NCBI RefSeq assembly: GCF_027921745.1
Contig: NC_079238.1
Location: forward strand, 2,480,001 to 2,544,000
Length of the DNA: 64,000 nt
Source: Schizosaccharomyces osmophilus
Taxonomy: Eukaryota; Ascomycota; Schizosaccharomycetes; Schizosaccharomycetales; Schizosaccharomycetaceae
Reading direction: 5' to 3'
The position numbers and the translations under genes were made by a program. Positions 13,963 through 26,569 of the stretch are shown piece after piece. A model generated the notes under the pieces. That model did not search any database. It saw nothing but the letters and a program-made list of their open reading frames with translations, and was not told the DNA's origin. Each line of letters begins with the position of its first letter. Position 1 is the stretch's first letter.

Positions 13963-16649
13963 TTAACTATGATTTATAAATAATTGATCTTCTATAAATA
14001 ACATGGTCCTTTTGAGGCGTTCCGTTGTATTCACGATATAATTCTGCCAGCTTCCTGAAAGCACACCAAAAAATACATCCCAAATTGTTTTCCCATGTAA
14101 ATCCACCAAGAAATTATAACATTCTGTAGGTACATCACAAAGAAAACTGAAATTCTCAATTTGCCAATCAACAAATATAGCAACCTTCTCTTCTTCCATT
14201 TCTTCTTCTATAGAAGGAATTCCCCCTGCAAATCGTAATAATCCTTTTTCCAAAGCATAAAATTTTGTTATCGTATCATTCAATATTAAACAATGCTTTG
14301 CTCGGGTGAGGGCGACATAAAGAATGTTAATCTCTTCCTTCAGATACCGCGAAAACCCAACTCGTGCATAGGAAGTACTATCAAATTTTGGTCGAAAATC
14401 ATTACCTAATTGTACATTATCCCATTCCAAACCTTTTGATTGATGTGCAGTCGCCAAGATGATTCCGTTTTCCCCTTCATCTTTCGACTGAATCAGTCTT
14501 TGCTCACAATTATCTAAGCGTGCAAGAAAACTTTCGCTAAACAGCTCTTCTGCCATATCGTACACCAAGGCAAGTTCGGGGTCCTCTTCTGCAGAGTTTT
14601 TGACATGTGTTTCAAATTCGGCCCATGAGGAAAATTCTCTTAACTTTGGATGAGACGGCCGTCGTCCTTGAGCAAGTTCTGAACCACTGCGCAAAAGTTG
14701 AAAGGCCTTTTTCTTCATTGATCCCAGAATAGTTATAGGTATATTTTTTGGTAAAGACACCGACAAACGAATCGACTGCAAAATGAGTTCTTATAAATTT
14801 TGTTTAGTATTTGAAAATCCTGTAAATTCCATCACTTACCTTTGTTAGTTCTGAATATCATTGTGTGAGGAATAAAACGAAAGTTTTCATTAATCACTGA
14901 AAATGGTTCGTTCATGGAACGAAATACTCGATCTTCCTGTACGCCCCTAAGTTTCACATTTTCTCCTTTTAGAGACAAGATGAAGTTTGCATATTTGGCC
15001 ACTGAATTTCCAAACCGAAAGCTTTTCGTCAAGTACAACTGTTTTGTAGAAGGATAGAGTACTTCATCAAACGCACAAGCATCAGCTCCCCGAAACCCGT
15101 AAATGCATTGATGAGCATCGCCAACGATAACGATTCTAGCATGCTTTTGCCTGTATATGACATCTACCATGCATCGAGTAAAATCTTGGGCCTCGTCAAA
15201 TAGTATGTAGTCATACTTCGAGAATATATTGGGAAATTCATATAAATGCAGCAACTTCATGTATGCATCAGGAATCAAAGGTGCATATGGACAATCAAAA
15301 TTAATAATTAACGCCCATAGCTTCCTCACGTATGATAATAGCTTCTCTTTGGACAATTGAGTTACTTCTAAAGTACGCTTACTTAGGTGTCGAAAACTTA
15401 AGTGAGAATCCGTCGAATGCATAAATCGGTTTAGGGTAAACATTATATGAGAGGCTACTAGGGTTGCAGACGGAGTTCCAGGAGCCGCCTTTCGATTTGA
15501 CTTTGGAAACGCAGCTTGCAGGGACAATAAATTTGCGATATTGGTATTAGAGAGTTGCCTTTCAAGCTTTGAAGCAGGAAGATCTGCTTGAGCTAAGATT
15601 GCACCGTACGCTAAACCATGCATGGTGGAGCACTTGACGTTCATGGGAAAACGTTGTTCGGCCTCTTCTTTAGCAGCTTTGTTAAATGCAACGTATAAAA
15701 TTTTGTTATGTGGCCTGCTACGGGAAAATTCTAAAAGAGCCTTTGTCTTTCCGGTTCCTGCAAAAGCTTTGACTTTCAAAACTTCCCTGGGATACAATTC
15801 ACATTCCACGATTCGTTTCTGTTCTGCAGTAAGGCCTTGCTCGAAGGCATTGTCAAATGGGGATTCTATAGAGAAAACAATATCCTGAAATCTGCTGCTA
15901 GTAGACATTAAAGTTTGAGAAAGTGGATCACGGTAATGTTCATAATCAGTTTTTACAATCGTAAGGAAGGTATCAAGAAAATAAGCAAATTCAATGGCTG
16001 TTGAGGATGAAATATCATAGAGGACATTGAAATAATACCACATATCTTCCTCGAAGAGCATGCCGATGAATAAGATCTGTAAGAAGCGGCTTTGAAGAGT
16101 ACGACTTTGAAACGAAGCCAAAGCTCTTTCAGCAGCTGGAGACAAATATTGCTGTAACTGAAGGCACATGGATTGTACCCATATATCTTCAACGTCGTTC
16201 AAAGTGAAAAAGGAGGTCTTTATTTTCTTCCCATGAAGATCCATTCCATATTGGGACGTCAAGAGATTGTCGATACATATACCGAATTGTTCCATTTTTA
16301 CAGGGCCCGGAGGTAAGCCACAGACAGATTTCACTTCATCTGATTTAGCGTAATACTCACGCTCTGCAGCTGTAGAGGATACCTGGGTACCACTCACAAA
16401 TCCATTCGAAACTGCAGGTGCATAACCCACACCTAAAGCTTCTTTAAGGAGTTTGTTCTTGCGTATATTAAGTTCATAATGTCTCTTTTTCCAAAATAAA
16501 TCAATTGAAGCCTCTAATACAGGATACACTGATGGTACGACAGTCACTAAATTTTGAATGTCCTGAACGGACAAAAAACGACAAATTAACGGTAGAAGTT
16601 CTGTTGGAAGCTGAAAAAAAGAAGGATGGAAAGATCTTATACCATTCAT
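13963..16649 (-). CDS. fbh1: F-box DNA helicase Fbh1
   Basis: Two exons, 14840-16649 and 13963-14789, give 878 aa, the length I recall for S. pombe Fbh1. The acceptor at 14790-14792 keeps frame and joins RTNK to ELILQSIRLSV, just after a TACTAAAC branch point. An F-box lies at residues ~13-50 (FFQLPTELLPLICRFLSVQD) and would dock to Skp1 in an SCF ubiquitin ligase. Superfamily 1 (UvrD-like) helicase motifs follow: AFAGTGKTKALLEFS (Walker A, about 300), DEAQDF (Walker B, about 486), GDAHQCIYGFRGAD, SFRFG, and in exon 2 TAHQSKGLEWDNV and YVALTRAKHCLIL. Fbh1 limits Rad51 filaments and unscheduled recombination at stalled forks. Confidence 0.96.
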
Positions 16650-17533
16650 ATAAAGAATTTACTGAAAGGAGCGTGTAATTGAAATGAACAATGACCACAT
16701 TACCCTACGGTCCTGGTAATGTGACAACAGGTCAAGTCAAGCAAGTAGGACCTATTTTCTTTAGTATGAAAAGAAATTTTTTTACTCAAATTTAATTTAT
16801 AATAGTTTTTTGATTTCAATAGAATACCTGTCTTTTTACATAACCAATGCAAATCGTGGAATTGACAATTTTTCCTTTTGCATTTTGTTTCGGCGTTAGA
16901 TCCGCTTGAGCTACTTACTTACTTTGAAGAAATTTAGTAAATCGCCTCGGTTTACCAGTATCTTTGGCTGAGAAGAAAGTATTCCAGCAAATAAATAATT
17001 GTATCGAATTTGCAATTTCCCAGTTTCTTACAACCTTTCCATTACAATCACAAATTAACCTTCAAAGCTACACAAATGTGAGATATAATCCCAGCCTTCA
17101 GGCCAGGTCCTTCCATCCTGATATCTGCTCGCTTTGCTGACCTGTTTAAGAAACTTGTTTGTTATATTAGGGACGTTTTAGTGAATGCTCTACGATTGAT
17201 CATTAATTATTAATTCTAACGAAAATGTATTTCTTGTATTATGAGACTTTTCATTTGCGTTGCTGACCAGTTCCCATTATTACATTCCTACCAACAAATC
17301 CTTTCTTTTCTTTTATCAACCTAGAAGCTATTTTCCCAGGGTATTTCAGACTGTTCTTGAATCACTCATATTCAATTAGGGAAGAAATTCCTGCCATTTT
17401 TGTTTCTATAGGAACTCATACTCGTTCTTCAATCCTTTGCAGTATCAAATTTCTTAAGTCACTAAGTGTTTGAAAACATTACTTACGTTAACGAATTTAA
17501 TATATGTTTGTAACGTCTATTTAATCAAACTCT
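16650..17533. promoter_or_regulatory. divergent promoter region between fbh1 and the GOST gene
   Basis: 884 bp between divergent start codons. No ORF with coding character, no RNA gene and no obvious repeat. Confidence 0.4.
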
Positions 17534-19035
17534 ATGAAGATTTTTAAAACATGCTTCGCTAATTTAGCCCTTCTTTGGAGTTTTCTTGTATCAATAACAT
17601 TGGCAGAAAAAACGCTTCTCGTACGTATCAGAAACATTGCCTTATTGTATCTATTGCTTTGCGATTACTAACTATCACGTTCTACAGAGCTCGAAATTTG
17701 GTGAACAATGCAATGGAATTTATTCCAAATCCGAGTCTGGAGGCACTTTAAATCCTGCTATATACAGTATGTCTTTTATTTTCTACATTGATTCATTTAG
17801 ATTTGTCAATACTAACGTGTTTAGTCAATTGGACGCAACCTTGGGATGTGGAAAACGAAATTGAAGTTTTGATCTTCCGTTGGAAGGATATAAAGCAAAT
17901 AGGAAAAGCCAAAGAGAATGGTGAGAGAGTGTATCTTTGTGATTATGATGCTGCTTATACAGATCATCTCTGTGAACCTGAGCAAATAGGCTTTTATATT
18001 TGGAATGCTACTTCTGCAAAGACAGTTAATTCACAAATTGTTTCTTCCTACCCAACCAATATAGTGTACGATATAAATCACTCTGGATATTACTGCATTT
18101 GGACTCATTCACTAAAGGACAAACATTATCAAGCCCTTGTTGACTGGCAAAATGCTTATGGTAATCTACCTGCTTCTCAATATCCTCGCTTGCCTTTATC
18201 TGGTGGAATAACTATCGCATACAGTGTCATTCTGGCTTTATGGATGTTTTTTCGTTTCCAATATAAAAACTCCATAGTACCAGTTCAGCGTGCCTTACTC
18301 ATCGTTTTTGTTTTTTCATGTATCACTCAAGCGTTAACCTCTATCATTTTGGACACAAAGAACCTCCGAGATAGAACAGGCTTCACCTGGATTTCAGAAT
18401 TTATAGTGTCTGTCATATTTTCCCTAGAAAAAGTGATTGACTTTATTTTGCTACTTATATTTTCTTGGGGATATACGAGCTATTCTCCAAAAATCACCGA
18501 GAGGTTAATGAAACAGCATAGTCTCCCGCTAGTGATTTTGTTTCTTTCTCTATTTTCCGTTAAATTTTTTGGTATTTCTATTCAGTCCATCCACCTTGGT
18601 TTATGGTACGGAGTCTTTTTAACCATTGCTGTGTCCTCGTCATTAGTACTCTTGTATCAAGTTTTAATGGATTTTCCTAGTACGCTACAGGCCATGATGG
18701 AAAGACAATTCGTTTCACTACATATCAACTATAAAGTATTGCGCATTTCCGCAGCTATAACCATGGTCCTGAATACTGCTTTCTGTCTCGTTGCTTTTGC
18801 TTTTTGTGCCAGTACTAACCATTCTTCATCATCTAAGATTTGGAAGTTTCGATGGTTTTTCATGGATGGCTGGATGGATGCTTTGCATCTAATATTTTTA
18901 AGTTTGTTAGCATTTTTATGGAGGCCTTCTCCGAAAAACCTTGAACTCGACCCTCATGGATTAAATTACCCTGACTTTGATCCGCGCCTTGAGGAGGAAC
19001 TGCATTTGATACAAGAAGACATAAACCTTACATAA
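17534..19035 (+). CDS. GOST-family seven-transmembrane protein (Ptm1/GPR107-like)
   Basis: Three exons, 17534-17620, 17688-17766 and 17825-19035, give 458 aa. Exon 1 is almost entirely a signal peptide (MKIFKTCFANLALLWSFLVS...). A luminal domain of ~175 residues follows, with Cys and N-glycosylation sequons (NWT, NAT, NHS). Seven hydrophobic helices then run from about residue 195. Family signatures are the helix followed by YKNSIVPVQRALL and the late WFFMDGWMDALHLI...FLWRPS block. GOST proteins (yeast Ptm1, animal GPR107/TMEM87) sit in Golgi or endosomal membranes and are linked to trafficking or channel activity; the exact role here is unknown. Starting at 17534 is supported by the signal peptide and both splice phases. 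Confidence 0.88.
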
Positions 19036-19121
19036 TTGCGAGTTCAACAAATTCAACAAAAAAACAACCGATGATGATTTATATTGTTTAACTTATTAGA
19101 TAAAATTATGCATAACTTTCT

Positions 19122-20465
19122 TTATGGTTCATAGGGGCTGTTTGCCCTAAAGTTTGTTAAAAGAACGGGAAGGTCAGAAACAAGAACAGCATCTTCAATG
19201 CGTACTCCAATCTTATTGGGAATATAAATTCCTGGCTCAACAGTAAATATATTGCCTTTCTGAACATACGTATTATTATTTGCGGAATTTAAATAAGTAT
19301 TCTCGTGCTCCTCCAAACCCAACCCATGACCCAATCTGTGAGTAAAATAATCGCCGTAGCCAGCTTCACGAATAACATCTCTTGCAATTTGGTCAACACT
19401 TGCACATGAAGTACGGTTAGAATTTCCAAGGGCATTAATTCCAGCTGTTTGTGCTTTGAAGACGATATTCCATATCTTCTCCATCTCTTCGGTCATTTTT
19501 TGATCGTTCGGAAGGACTGTTCTAGTGCAGTCGCTGTGATAACCCAAAAGTTCAGTTCCAATGTCAATCAAAGCAAATTCATTTTTGTTCAATGAACGTT
19601 CAGAAGGCATACCATGAGGCATAGCTGCACGTTCACCAAATAAAACGATCGGACTATCTTGGGATGGAAGACCACCATAATTAAAAAGTCTGTTTATAGT
19701 TTCGGCTAAGTGAAGCTCTGTTATTCCAGGTTTTAGACAGGGCTGAATAGATCGGATTACAGAGATTGTAGCAATATTTACCCGGAACATAATATCAATT
19801 TCTGCATTGCTCTTGATTTCACGAAGACTAGATACATTTTGAGATAGACCCACAATCTCAAATCCATTTTGCTGTAGTCCTTGAGCAATAAAGTTTCGTA
19901 CTGTTCCATCAATCATTAGCTTAGAGGGTCCAAGGATGTCATATAAAACTTGATAGGGATTTTCATCCTCATCCCATGTAATATATTTTGCGAACAATTT
20001 ATCACCCACCAGTTCTTTTGCGCGAGGAAGTTCAAATTTTGGAAGCAAGAAAAATACAGTTGTTCCAGAAGATTCCTCGTCGGCGAAAACAATTCCCAAA
20101 AAGGGACGTTCGGACAAGCCCCAAGCGTTGGAGGAGACATTGGCATAATAGTTCATAGAAATAGTCGGCTCCATGACAAAGGCATCAACATTTTCGGAAG
20201 CCAGAGTGGAGGCGAGTCTCTCACGGCGTGTCATAAATTCTTCTTCTTGAATGGCAATCACTTTATTGATCATTGGAGGGACATAGATCATAGAAGGTAC
20301 AGCGCATTGATATAGTTCGTCAATTGGATTGGCCGATTTAAGAAAGACATATTTGAATGACAGAAACCCAAATATTAAGGAAGTAAGACCAAGAAGAACG
20401 TAGCGAACAAACGGCCGTTTGAGCAAATCCTTGGCTCGATCAAACACATACTCCAAATGCACCAT
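19122..20465 (-). CDS. M24-family Xaa-Pro peptidase with N-terminal membrane anchor
   Basis: A single exon of 447 aa. Residues ~20-42 form one transmembrane or signal-anchor helix (FVRYVLLGLTSLIFGFLSF). A creatinase N-domain follows (RRERLASTLASENVDAFVM...), then the pita-bread catalytic domain. All five metal ligands of the M24 family are visible: D in ALIDIGTELLG, D in YHSDCTRT, H in HRLGHGLGLEEHE, E in TVEPGIYI and E in GVRIEDAVL. A dinuclear metal aminopeptidase or dipeptidase releasing residues before proline is therefore likely active. The anchor would place it in the secretory or vacuolar membrane, or in a mitochondrial one. Convergent with the GOST gene (86 bp between stops). Confidence 0.88.
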   Translation of the reverse strand: MVHLEYVFDRAKDLLKRPFVRYVLLGLTSLIFGFLSFKYVFLKSANPIDELYQCAVPSMIYVPPMINKVIAIQEEEFMTRRERLASTLASENVDAFVMEPTISMNYYANVSSNAWGLSERPFLGIVFADEESSGTTVFFLLPKFELPRAKELVGDKLFAKYITWDEDENPYQVLYDILGPSKLMIDGTVRNFIAQGLQQNGFEIVGLSQNVSSLREIKSNAEIDIMFRVNIATISVIRSIQPCLKPGITELHLAETINRLFNYGGLPSQDSPIVLFGERAAMPHGMPSERSLNKNEFALIDIGTELLGYHSDCTRTVLPNDQKMTEEMEKIWNIVFKAQTAGINALGNSNRTSCASVDQIARDVIREAGYGDYFTHRLGHGLGLEEHENTYLNSANNNTYVQKGNIFTVEPGIYIPNKIGVRIEDAVLVSDLPVLLTNFRANSPYEP

Positions 20466-21580
20466 TTAAACGAAGCGTAAATAGAAATTATATAGAACTT
20501 ATAAAAAAAGAAAAGAAAACGAAAAAAAAAGATATAAAACTTGAAAAAGTTTTCCTGTAAAACAAAAAGGACGTTGGTGTTGACAGTAGCAGCCCGTCAT
20601 CAAAGCGTTGAACGTAAGGGCTACTAAATGTATTTGTTCAACAGGCTTAGTATGACCTTTGGTATTTTCATTGCCCTTTTTTTTTTTTAAAAAAAAGAAA
20701 AAAAATAAAGCAAGCCATGTCAATTCATTTCCCATTTTTTTGTACCATTATTACTCTGGGACCATGTAGTAAAAAATAGTAACAATTATATGAATGAAAA
20801 GAAGAGCCAAGGTTTTTAAGAGCGCCAAGACATCAAAACAAGCAATGTATAGAGATAGACCTGATCAGGAACTGCATCCTTCCTACTTTATTAGAATTGG
20901 AACTTGACTTTGATGAGTAAGAATGAAATACGAAGAATTAGATATAGTAAGTATAGTAGTCCTGTCTACGAAGGCTCGATGAGTCCTGTAGTTCATCGTT
21001 TGCTCGTAGATACGTCTATCCTGAAACGTTTATTAAAAATGCTCGATTTCACAAATAGCTTTCATCCTTATAATGAAAGAAATAAGAATTATAAAACTAG
21101 GAAATATGGGAAAATACCGTAAACACTTACATCTACTGTCTATTGCTACTGCTACTCATTTTTGCTAATTTCTTGACAAGTCATAAACATAGGATAAAAT
21201 CTTAGCAAAGTAAACAAGTATTCCTTCATAAAGATGAAACAGATAAAGCCACTCCATTACTTGATTCAAACAGATATTCTGAATTACAAACTTGTGAAAG
21301 TGTTATGGTAGAGAGAAGATCAATATGAGAAAAAAAATTTGAAACATATACATAAACATACAGCCAAATTCCTTTTTTAAAAAAATAAAAGTAATTTACA
21401 AATTATGAGTAAGAGAATACAAGTAAAATGGAGTATATGAGATGCAGCGCTAGAAAGCTTGATAACGGTCACCGACCATCAAGCCGTCAACCCCCGCTAC
21501 ACCACCAGATAGATTTCATCTTCTACCAAAAACAACCGTCCCATAGAGAAACGACCGTCAAGAAAAGAAATATAAGAATA
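20466..21580. promoter_or_regulatory. divergent region upstream of the M24 peptidase and arf1
   Basis: 1.1 kb between divergent genes. It holds homopolymer A/T runs (about 20505-20530 and 20678-20708) and short ORFs without coding character. No RNA gene or repeat family was seen. Confidence 0.4.
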
Positions 21581-22178
<598 letters not shown>

Positions 22179-23721
22179 ACGAATATTACAAATAACTTAT
22201 CCTCCAGAGGACGACTATCCTTACACTTCTAGTTATGCAACCTATGATTTACTATCGCTGCATTTCCTATGCTCTTTTTCTTTTTGTATCGTTCTCGATT
22301 CTGCTGTAGGCGTTTGTGCCCATTGAGCTCCTTTCTTTGGTATTCCATTGTGTCATATGACCCCAAGTCCTTTGACTTTTATAAAGCCGAACATGCACCA
22401 TATTTTAATGCTTCTTGTTGGCTTCCGTACATAATTTATTTTATGTGTTCAAATTGATTAGTCTCCATACGTACCACCGTACCTGTACTACGGACGAGTA
22501 GTTCAGGCGCGATTTTATACAATACAAGGAAGATCCTATTGGTTCTTTAGATTTAGAGTATAAAATTTTCCTACTCAAGAAGCGAAATCACTTAATTTTG
22601 CGAGATTTCTGTTCTTAGTCAAATTGGCTTCCTGTCACAAAAATACGTTTTGCATGTTCATTGTGTGCAGTGCTTGAAATTTTGTATCAAATCTGAAACA
22701 GACTCGAAAACCGTCTGTTAACCCCTCGTTTGCGTAGCTTTCTATGGGGTCTTTGAGCAATGCTGCCATTTGTGCGCCTTTGTCTTTCTTTTGTGCGCAT
22801 AACTATCGAATTCTTAGCACCGGTTGTTTCTTGTGATACCTGTTCATGCTGGATCAGAAAGTTTATGCAGAACCTGTAAATTTAAACGTGTACTGGTTAG
22901 CATAGACTGTGCTTGATGGACAATTTCTTTTTCATGACGGGAGTGAATTAAAAGACTGACCTGTTTTTTCTCCCTCCAAGGCATTATCGAAAGAAGATTT
23001 GCAAAGAGTACTGAAAGCATTTGAATCATAGCGTGAGAAGGTCTCTACTCGAGATACTACTTTAGTTTATTACGAGATTTATGAATCCCAGATACATCTC
23101 ATTGGAATGGTCCCTCTCGGAGTTTATTCTATTGTTTTTATGTGCTTATATAAAGATATTAAATAACATATTGATTATGTCCGCACGACTTTTGTAATCC
23201 GCCATGGAGTAATACTTATGACACGTAACGTGGAAAAAATACGTTTCAAAGGATGATAGGCAATATGGCAAACAAAAAGTGAGAGACTTAAGCATGAAAT
23301 TGTATTAAGCATACATCGAAAGTGGCAACTTGGACTTCCTCTGGTTCCCTATACTGCACATCTCACTTTTCTGCCGATGTTGTTTTCCATTCTTTACATT
23401 ATAGAACTTGGGCTGAAAAATCGCAACCATAGTTTAAGAAAACGCCTTCAGTAATACTAGGCGAAATTCAAAAAACAATTCTCATATTAATACAAATTTA
23501 TTTCTTGCAATAAATTTCCATCGAGCAAGCTTTTCTTCTTTTTTGTAAACAAAACGAATTCCTTTTAAATCGTAATACCATTTTACACGTCCAAACGAAT
23601 TTCACTATTTGAATTTCTTCTAAAGATTTCTTTCTCGGTGCACGCCAATTATAGTAACTGTGTCTATATAAGAAGATGATGACCCATGAAATCTTGATTT
23701 ACACAACAGAACATACAAGAG
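22179..23721. other. long intergenic region between arf1 and hsp78
   Basis: 1.54 kb. The first ~280 bp are probably the arf1 3' UTR and the last few hundred bp the hsp78 promoter. No strict heat-shock element (GAAnnTTC) was found by eye near 23400-23720. A pyrimidine-rich acceptor-like tract with a CTGAC branch point lies at about 22960-22980, followed by a short open stretch ending at 23029. I could not build a convincing gene from it. Confidence 0.4.
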
Positions 23722-26112
23722 ATGTACGCCTTACAGAAAGGTATAGCAAATCGAATATTTAACATTCGGCAGTGCTCTGGAAGTTTGAGGAAATTACCTC
23801 GTCATCTTGTTTCGAGGAATCTTTCTCAAAAATCCGCAATTGGACATGGTACTGGATGTGTGATTGCTTCTTCGCGTTTGAATCCTGTTTTTAAAAGCAA
23901 TTGGGGGAATTTGGGATGGAGTCAACGAAGATTCTATGCTGCAAACCCGAATGGCGGGACCTTTCGAATGAATTTAGGTGGAACACCAAAGCCTGGGGCA
24001 GCCTTGGAGGAATTCGGTACTGATCTCACTGCTCTAGCCAAACAAGGGAAGCTTGACCCTGTAATTGGCCGTGAAGAGGAAATCCAAAGGACAATTCAAA
24101 TTTTGTCACGCCGCACAAAAAATAATCCAGCTCTGGTTGGCCCTGCGGGTGTTGGCAAGACGGCCATTATGGAAGGGTTAGCCACGAGAATTGTCCGAGG
24201 AGAGGTCCCAGAGTCGATGAAAGAAAAAACGGTAATTGTTCTTGACTTGGGTGCTCTAATTTCAGGTGCAAAATTCCGTGGTGATTTTGAAGAGCGCTTA
24301 AAGAGTGTTTTGAGCGATTTGGAGGCTTCCGAAGGAAAGGTGATACTTTTCGTTGACGAAATGCATCTTTTGCTTGGATTCGGTAAAGCAGAAGGCTCTA
24401 TTGATGCTAGCAATTTACTCAAGCCGGCTTTAGCTAGAGGAAAGTTACAATGCTGTGGTGCTACTACTTTGGAGGAATACCGAAAGTATATCGAAAAGGA
24501 TGCAGCTTTGGCTCGTCGTTTCCAAGCTGTCATGATTTCTGAGCCTTCTCTTTCCGACTCAATTTCCATCCTCCGTGGTTTGAAAGAACGCTATGAAGTG
24601 CATCACGGTGTACGGATCACGGATGACTCTTTGGTTACTGCTGCCACCTATAGCTCGCGTTATATCACTGATCGGTTTTTACCAGACAAAGCTATTGATT
24701 TAGTAGATGAGGCTTGTTCTTCTCTACGACTACAACAAGAATCGAAACCAGATGAACTTCGCCGTTTAGACCGCCAAATTATGACAATTCAAATCGAGCT
24801 TGCGTCTTTGAAAAAAGAGACAGATACAACTTCGATTGACCGTCGTGAAAAGCTAGAAAAGAAATTGGCAGATTTACGTACTGATCAGGAAAAGCTCTCT
24901 GCCATTTGGGAAGAAGAAAGAGGGGCCTTGAATAATATTAAGGCCGCCAAAATGGATTTAGAAAAAGCTAGGATTGAACTTGAGCGAACTCAACGCGAGG
25001 GGGATTATACTCGTGCTTCTGAGCTCCAATATGCCATTATTCCAGAATTGCAGCGCAAGCTTCCTAAGGAAGAAGAAAACCTGGAGAATAAAAGACCTTC
25101 ATTGGTACATGATTCTGTCACTAGTGATGATATCGCACTCGTTGTTTCTCGAGCAACTGGCATCCCAACCACAAACTTGATGCGTGGGGAACGTGACCGT
25201 TTACTGCATATGGAGCAAACAATCGGTAAATCTATTATTGGTCAGGATGAAGCTCTTCACTCTATCGCGGATGCTGTTCGCTTGTCTCGTGCTGGTTTGC
25301 AAAGCAGCAACCGTCCTTTGGCATCTTTCCTATTCTTAGGACCTACAGGAGTTGGTAAAACCGCACTGACCAAAGCTCTTGCTGAATTCTTGTTTGACAG
25401 CGAGAAAGCAATGATACGGTTCGACATGTCTGAATTCCAAGAGAAGCATACCGTATCCCGTTTGGTTGGTAGTCCTCCTGGCTACATAGGTTATGAGGAA
25501 TCAGGCGAGCTTACCGAAGCTGTTCGTCGTAAACCTTATGCCGTCTTACTTTTTGACGAATTGGAGAAAGCCCATAACGACGTTAGCAACATCTTGTTGC
25601 AGGTGTTAGATGAGGGATTTTTGACGGATGCTCAAGGACGTAAGGTTGATTTCCGATCAACCTTGATTGTAATGACATCTAATCTCGGCAGTGAGATCCT
25701 TGTCAATGATCCTAGTAGTACTGTTACGCCAGAATCGCGCAAAAAGGTGATTGAGATAGTACAGGGCTATTATCCTCCAGAATTTTTGAACCGAATCGAT
25801 GAACAAATTGTGTTTAACAAGTTGTCTGAAAAGAATTTGGAAGGCATTGTCAACGTTCGTTTGGCTGAAGTTCAAGAACGATTGAATGATCGTCGCATTT
25901 TGCTTACCGTGAGCGAAAGCGCAAAGAAATGGCTTGCCGAAAAAGGATACTCTCCTTCCTACGGTGCCCGACCCTTGAACCGTCTAATCCAAAAGAAGAT
26001 TCTGAATACGTTGGCTATGAGAATCATTCAAGGCGACATAAAGTCGGACCAGAATGTTTTGGTTGATGTTTTGGATGGAGATTTAGATTTTAAGACGTCC
26101 AAATTGGAATAA
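23722..26112 (+). CDS. hsp78: mitochondrial ClpB-type disaggregase Hsp78
   Basis: A single exon of 796 aa. The first ~75 residues are rich in Arg and Ser with few acids, ending in RRFYAANPN, a mitochondrial presequence. The ClpB N-domain is absent, as usual for Hsp78. The first AAA+ module has GPAGVGKTA (about residue 140) and a second-strand VDEMH. A coiled-coil M-domain (about 345-470) follows. The second AAA+ module has GPTGVGKTA (about 540), FDELEKAH and the sensor NRIDE. The C-terminal ClpB_D2 region is complete. It refolds aggregated matrix proteins with mtHsp70. The first Walker B reads LFVDEMHLL; ClpB usually has FIDELHT, so this is a mild variant. Confidence 0.96.
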   Translation: MYALQKGIANRIFNIRQCSGSLRKLPRHLVSRNLSQKSAIGHGTGCVIASSRLNPVFKSNWGNLGWSQRRFYAANPNGGTFRMNLGGTPKPGAALEEFGTDLTALAKQGKLDPVIGREEEIQRTIQILSRRTKNNPALVGPAGVGKTAIMEGLATRIVRGEVPESMKEKTVIVLDLGALISGAKFRGDFEERLKSVLSDLEASEGKVILFVDEMHLLLGFGKAEGSIDASNLLKPALARGKLQCCGATTLEEYRKYIEKDAALARRFQAVMISEPSLSDSISILRGLKERYEVHHGVRITDDSLVTAATYSSRYITDRFLPDKAIDLVDEACSSLRLQQESKPDELRRLDRQIMTIQIELASLKKETDTTSIDRREKLEKKLADLRTDQEKLSAIWEEERGALNNIKAAKMDLEKARIELERTQREGDYTRASELQYAIIPELQRKLPKEEENLENKRPSLVHDSVTSDDIALVVSRATGIPTTNLMRGERDRLLHMEQTIGKSIIGQDEALHSIADAVRLSRAGLQSSNRPLASFLFLGPTGVGKTALTKALAEFLFDSEKAMIRFDMSEFQEKHTVSRLVGSPPGYIGYEESGELTEAVRRKPYAVLLFDELEKAHNDVSNILLQVLDEGFLTDAQGRKVDFRSTLIVMTSNLGSEILVNDPSSTVTPESRKKVIEIVQGYYPPEFLNRIDEQIVFNKLSEKNLEGIVNVRLAEVQERLNDRRILLTVSESAKKWLAEKGYSPSYGARPLNRLIQKKILNTLAMRIIQGDIKSDQNVLVDVLDGDLDFKTSKLE

Positions 26113-26569
26113 AAAAGTAATGTACGAAAGTTGGCTCATAAATCTCGAGCTTGCTATTTTTAACGATATCATTGATTTAATACTGCACCTTAGATTACTT
26201 TGGCAATGAAATACTTAATTTTGGAATCAAAAGCTACACCTTTTCAGAACCTGCTTAACAGTAAAAGATGGGACAACATGAGATTTTATTCTGTAGACCT
26301 TTACTTTGTCATGGAAACTAAGAGAAGTAAAAACGGACTCTCGAAGTATACTGACTTTGATGAGTAGAAAGTTCCTATGATGGTATACCGATACTATGAT
26401 ATTACTATACTTATATGTCATAATCAGTTCATGAAGTAGAAATCCTGTATACAACCATCTAGTCAATTTTGGACGAATTTTGGAAGGAAAAAAAAGAAAA
26501 GCAATTACGAATGAATATATCGATTGCATTATATTAAATACCAGTTGTCAATAAGGGAATTTGCATAAA
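26113..26569. promoter_or_regulatory. hsp78 3' region and ero11 promoter
   Basis: 457 bp between tandem plus-strand genes. A 100-codon antisense ORF at 26227-26529 has no recognisable domain. No UPR-type element could be named. Confidence 0.35.

Noticed and set aside
22844-23029. Possible short spliced gene or antisense ORF between arf1 and hsp78
   Set aside because: There is a good acceptor-like tract and a short open tail, but upstream stops and no recognisable protein. The best model is only about 26 codons.
23400-23721. Heat-shock elements in the hsp78 promoter
   Set aside because: Several GAA and TTC triplets occur, but none in the GAAnnTTC spacing needed to call an element.
24096-24569. 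157-codon ORF antisense to hsp78
   Set aside because: Shadow of the conserved AAA+ coding sequence on the other strand.
26227-26529. 100-codon minus-strand ORF upstream of ero11
   Set aside because: No domain, no plausible promoter context and it lies over the ero11 promoter; composition looks like translated AT-rich DNA.
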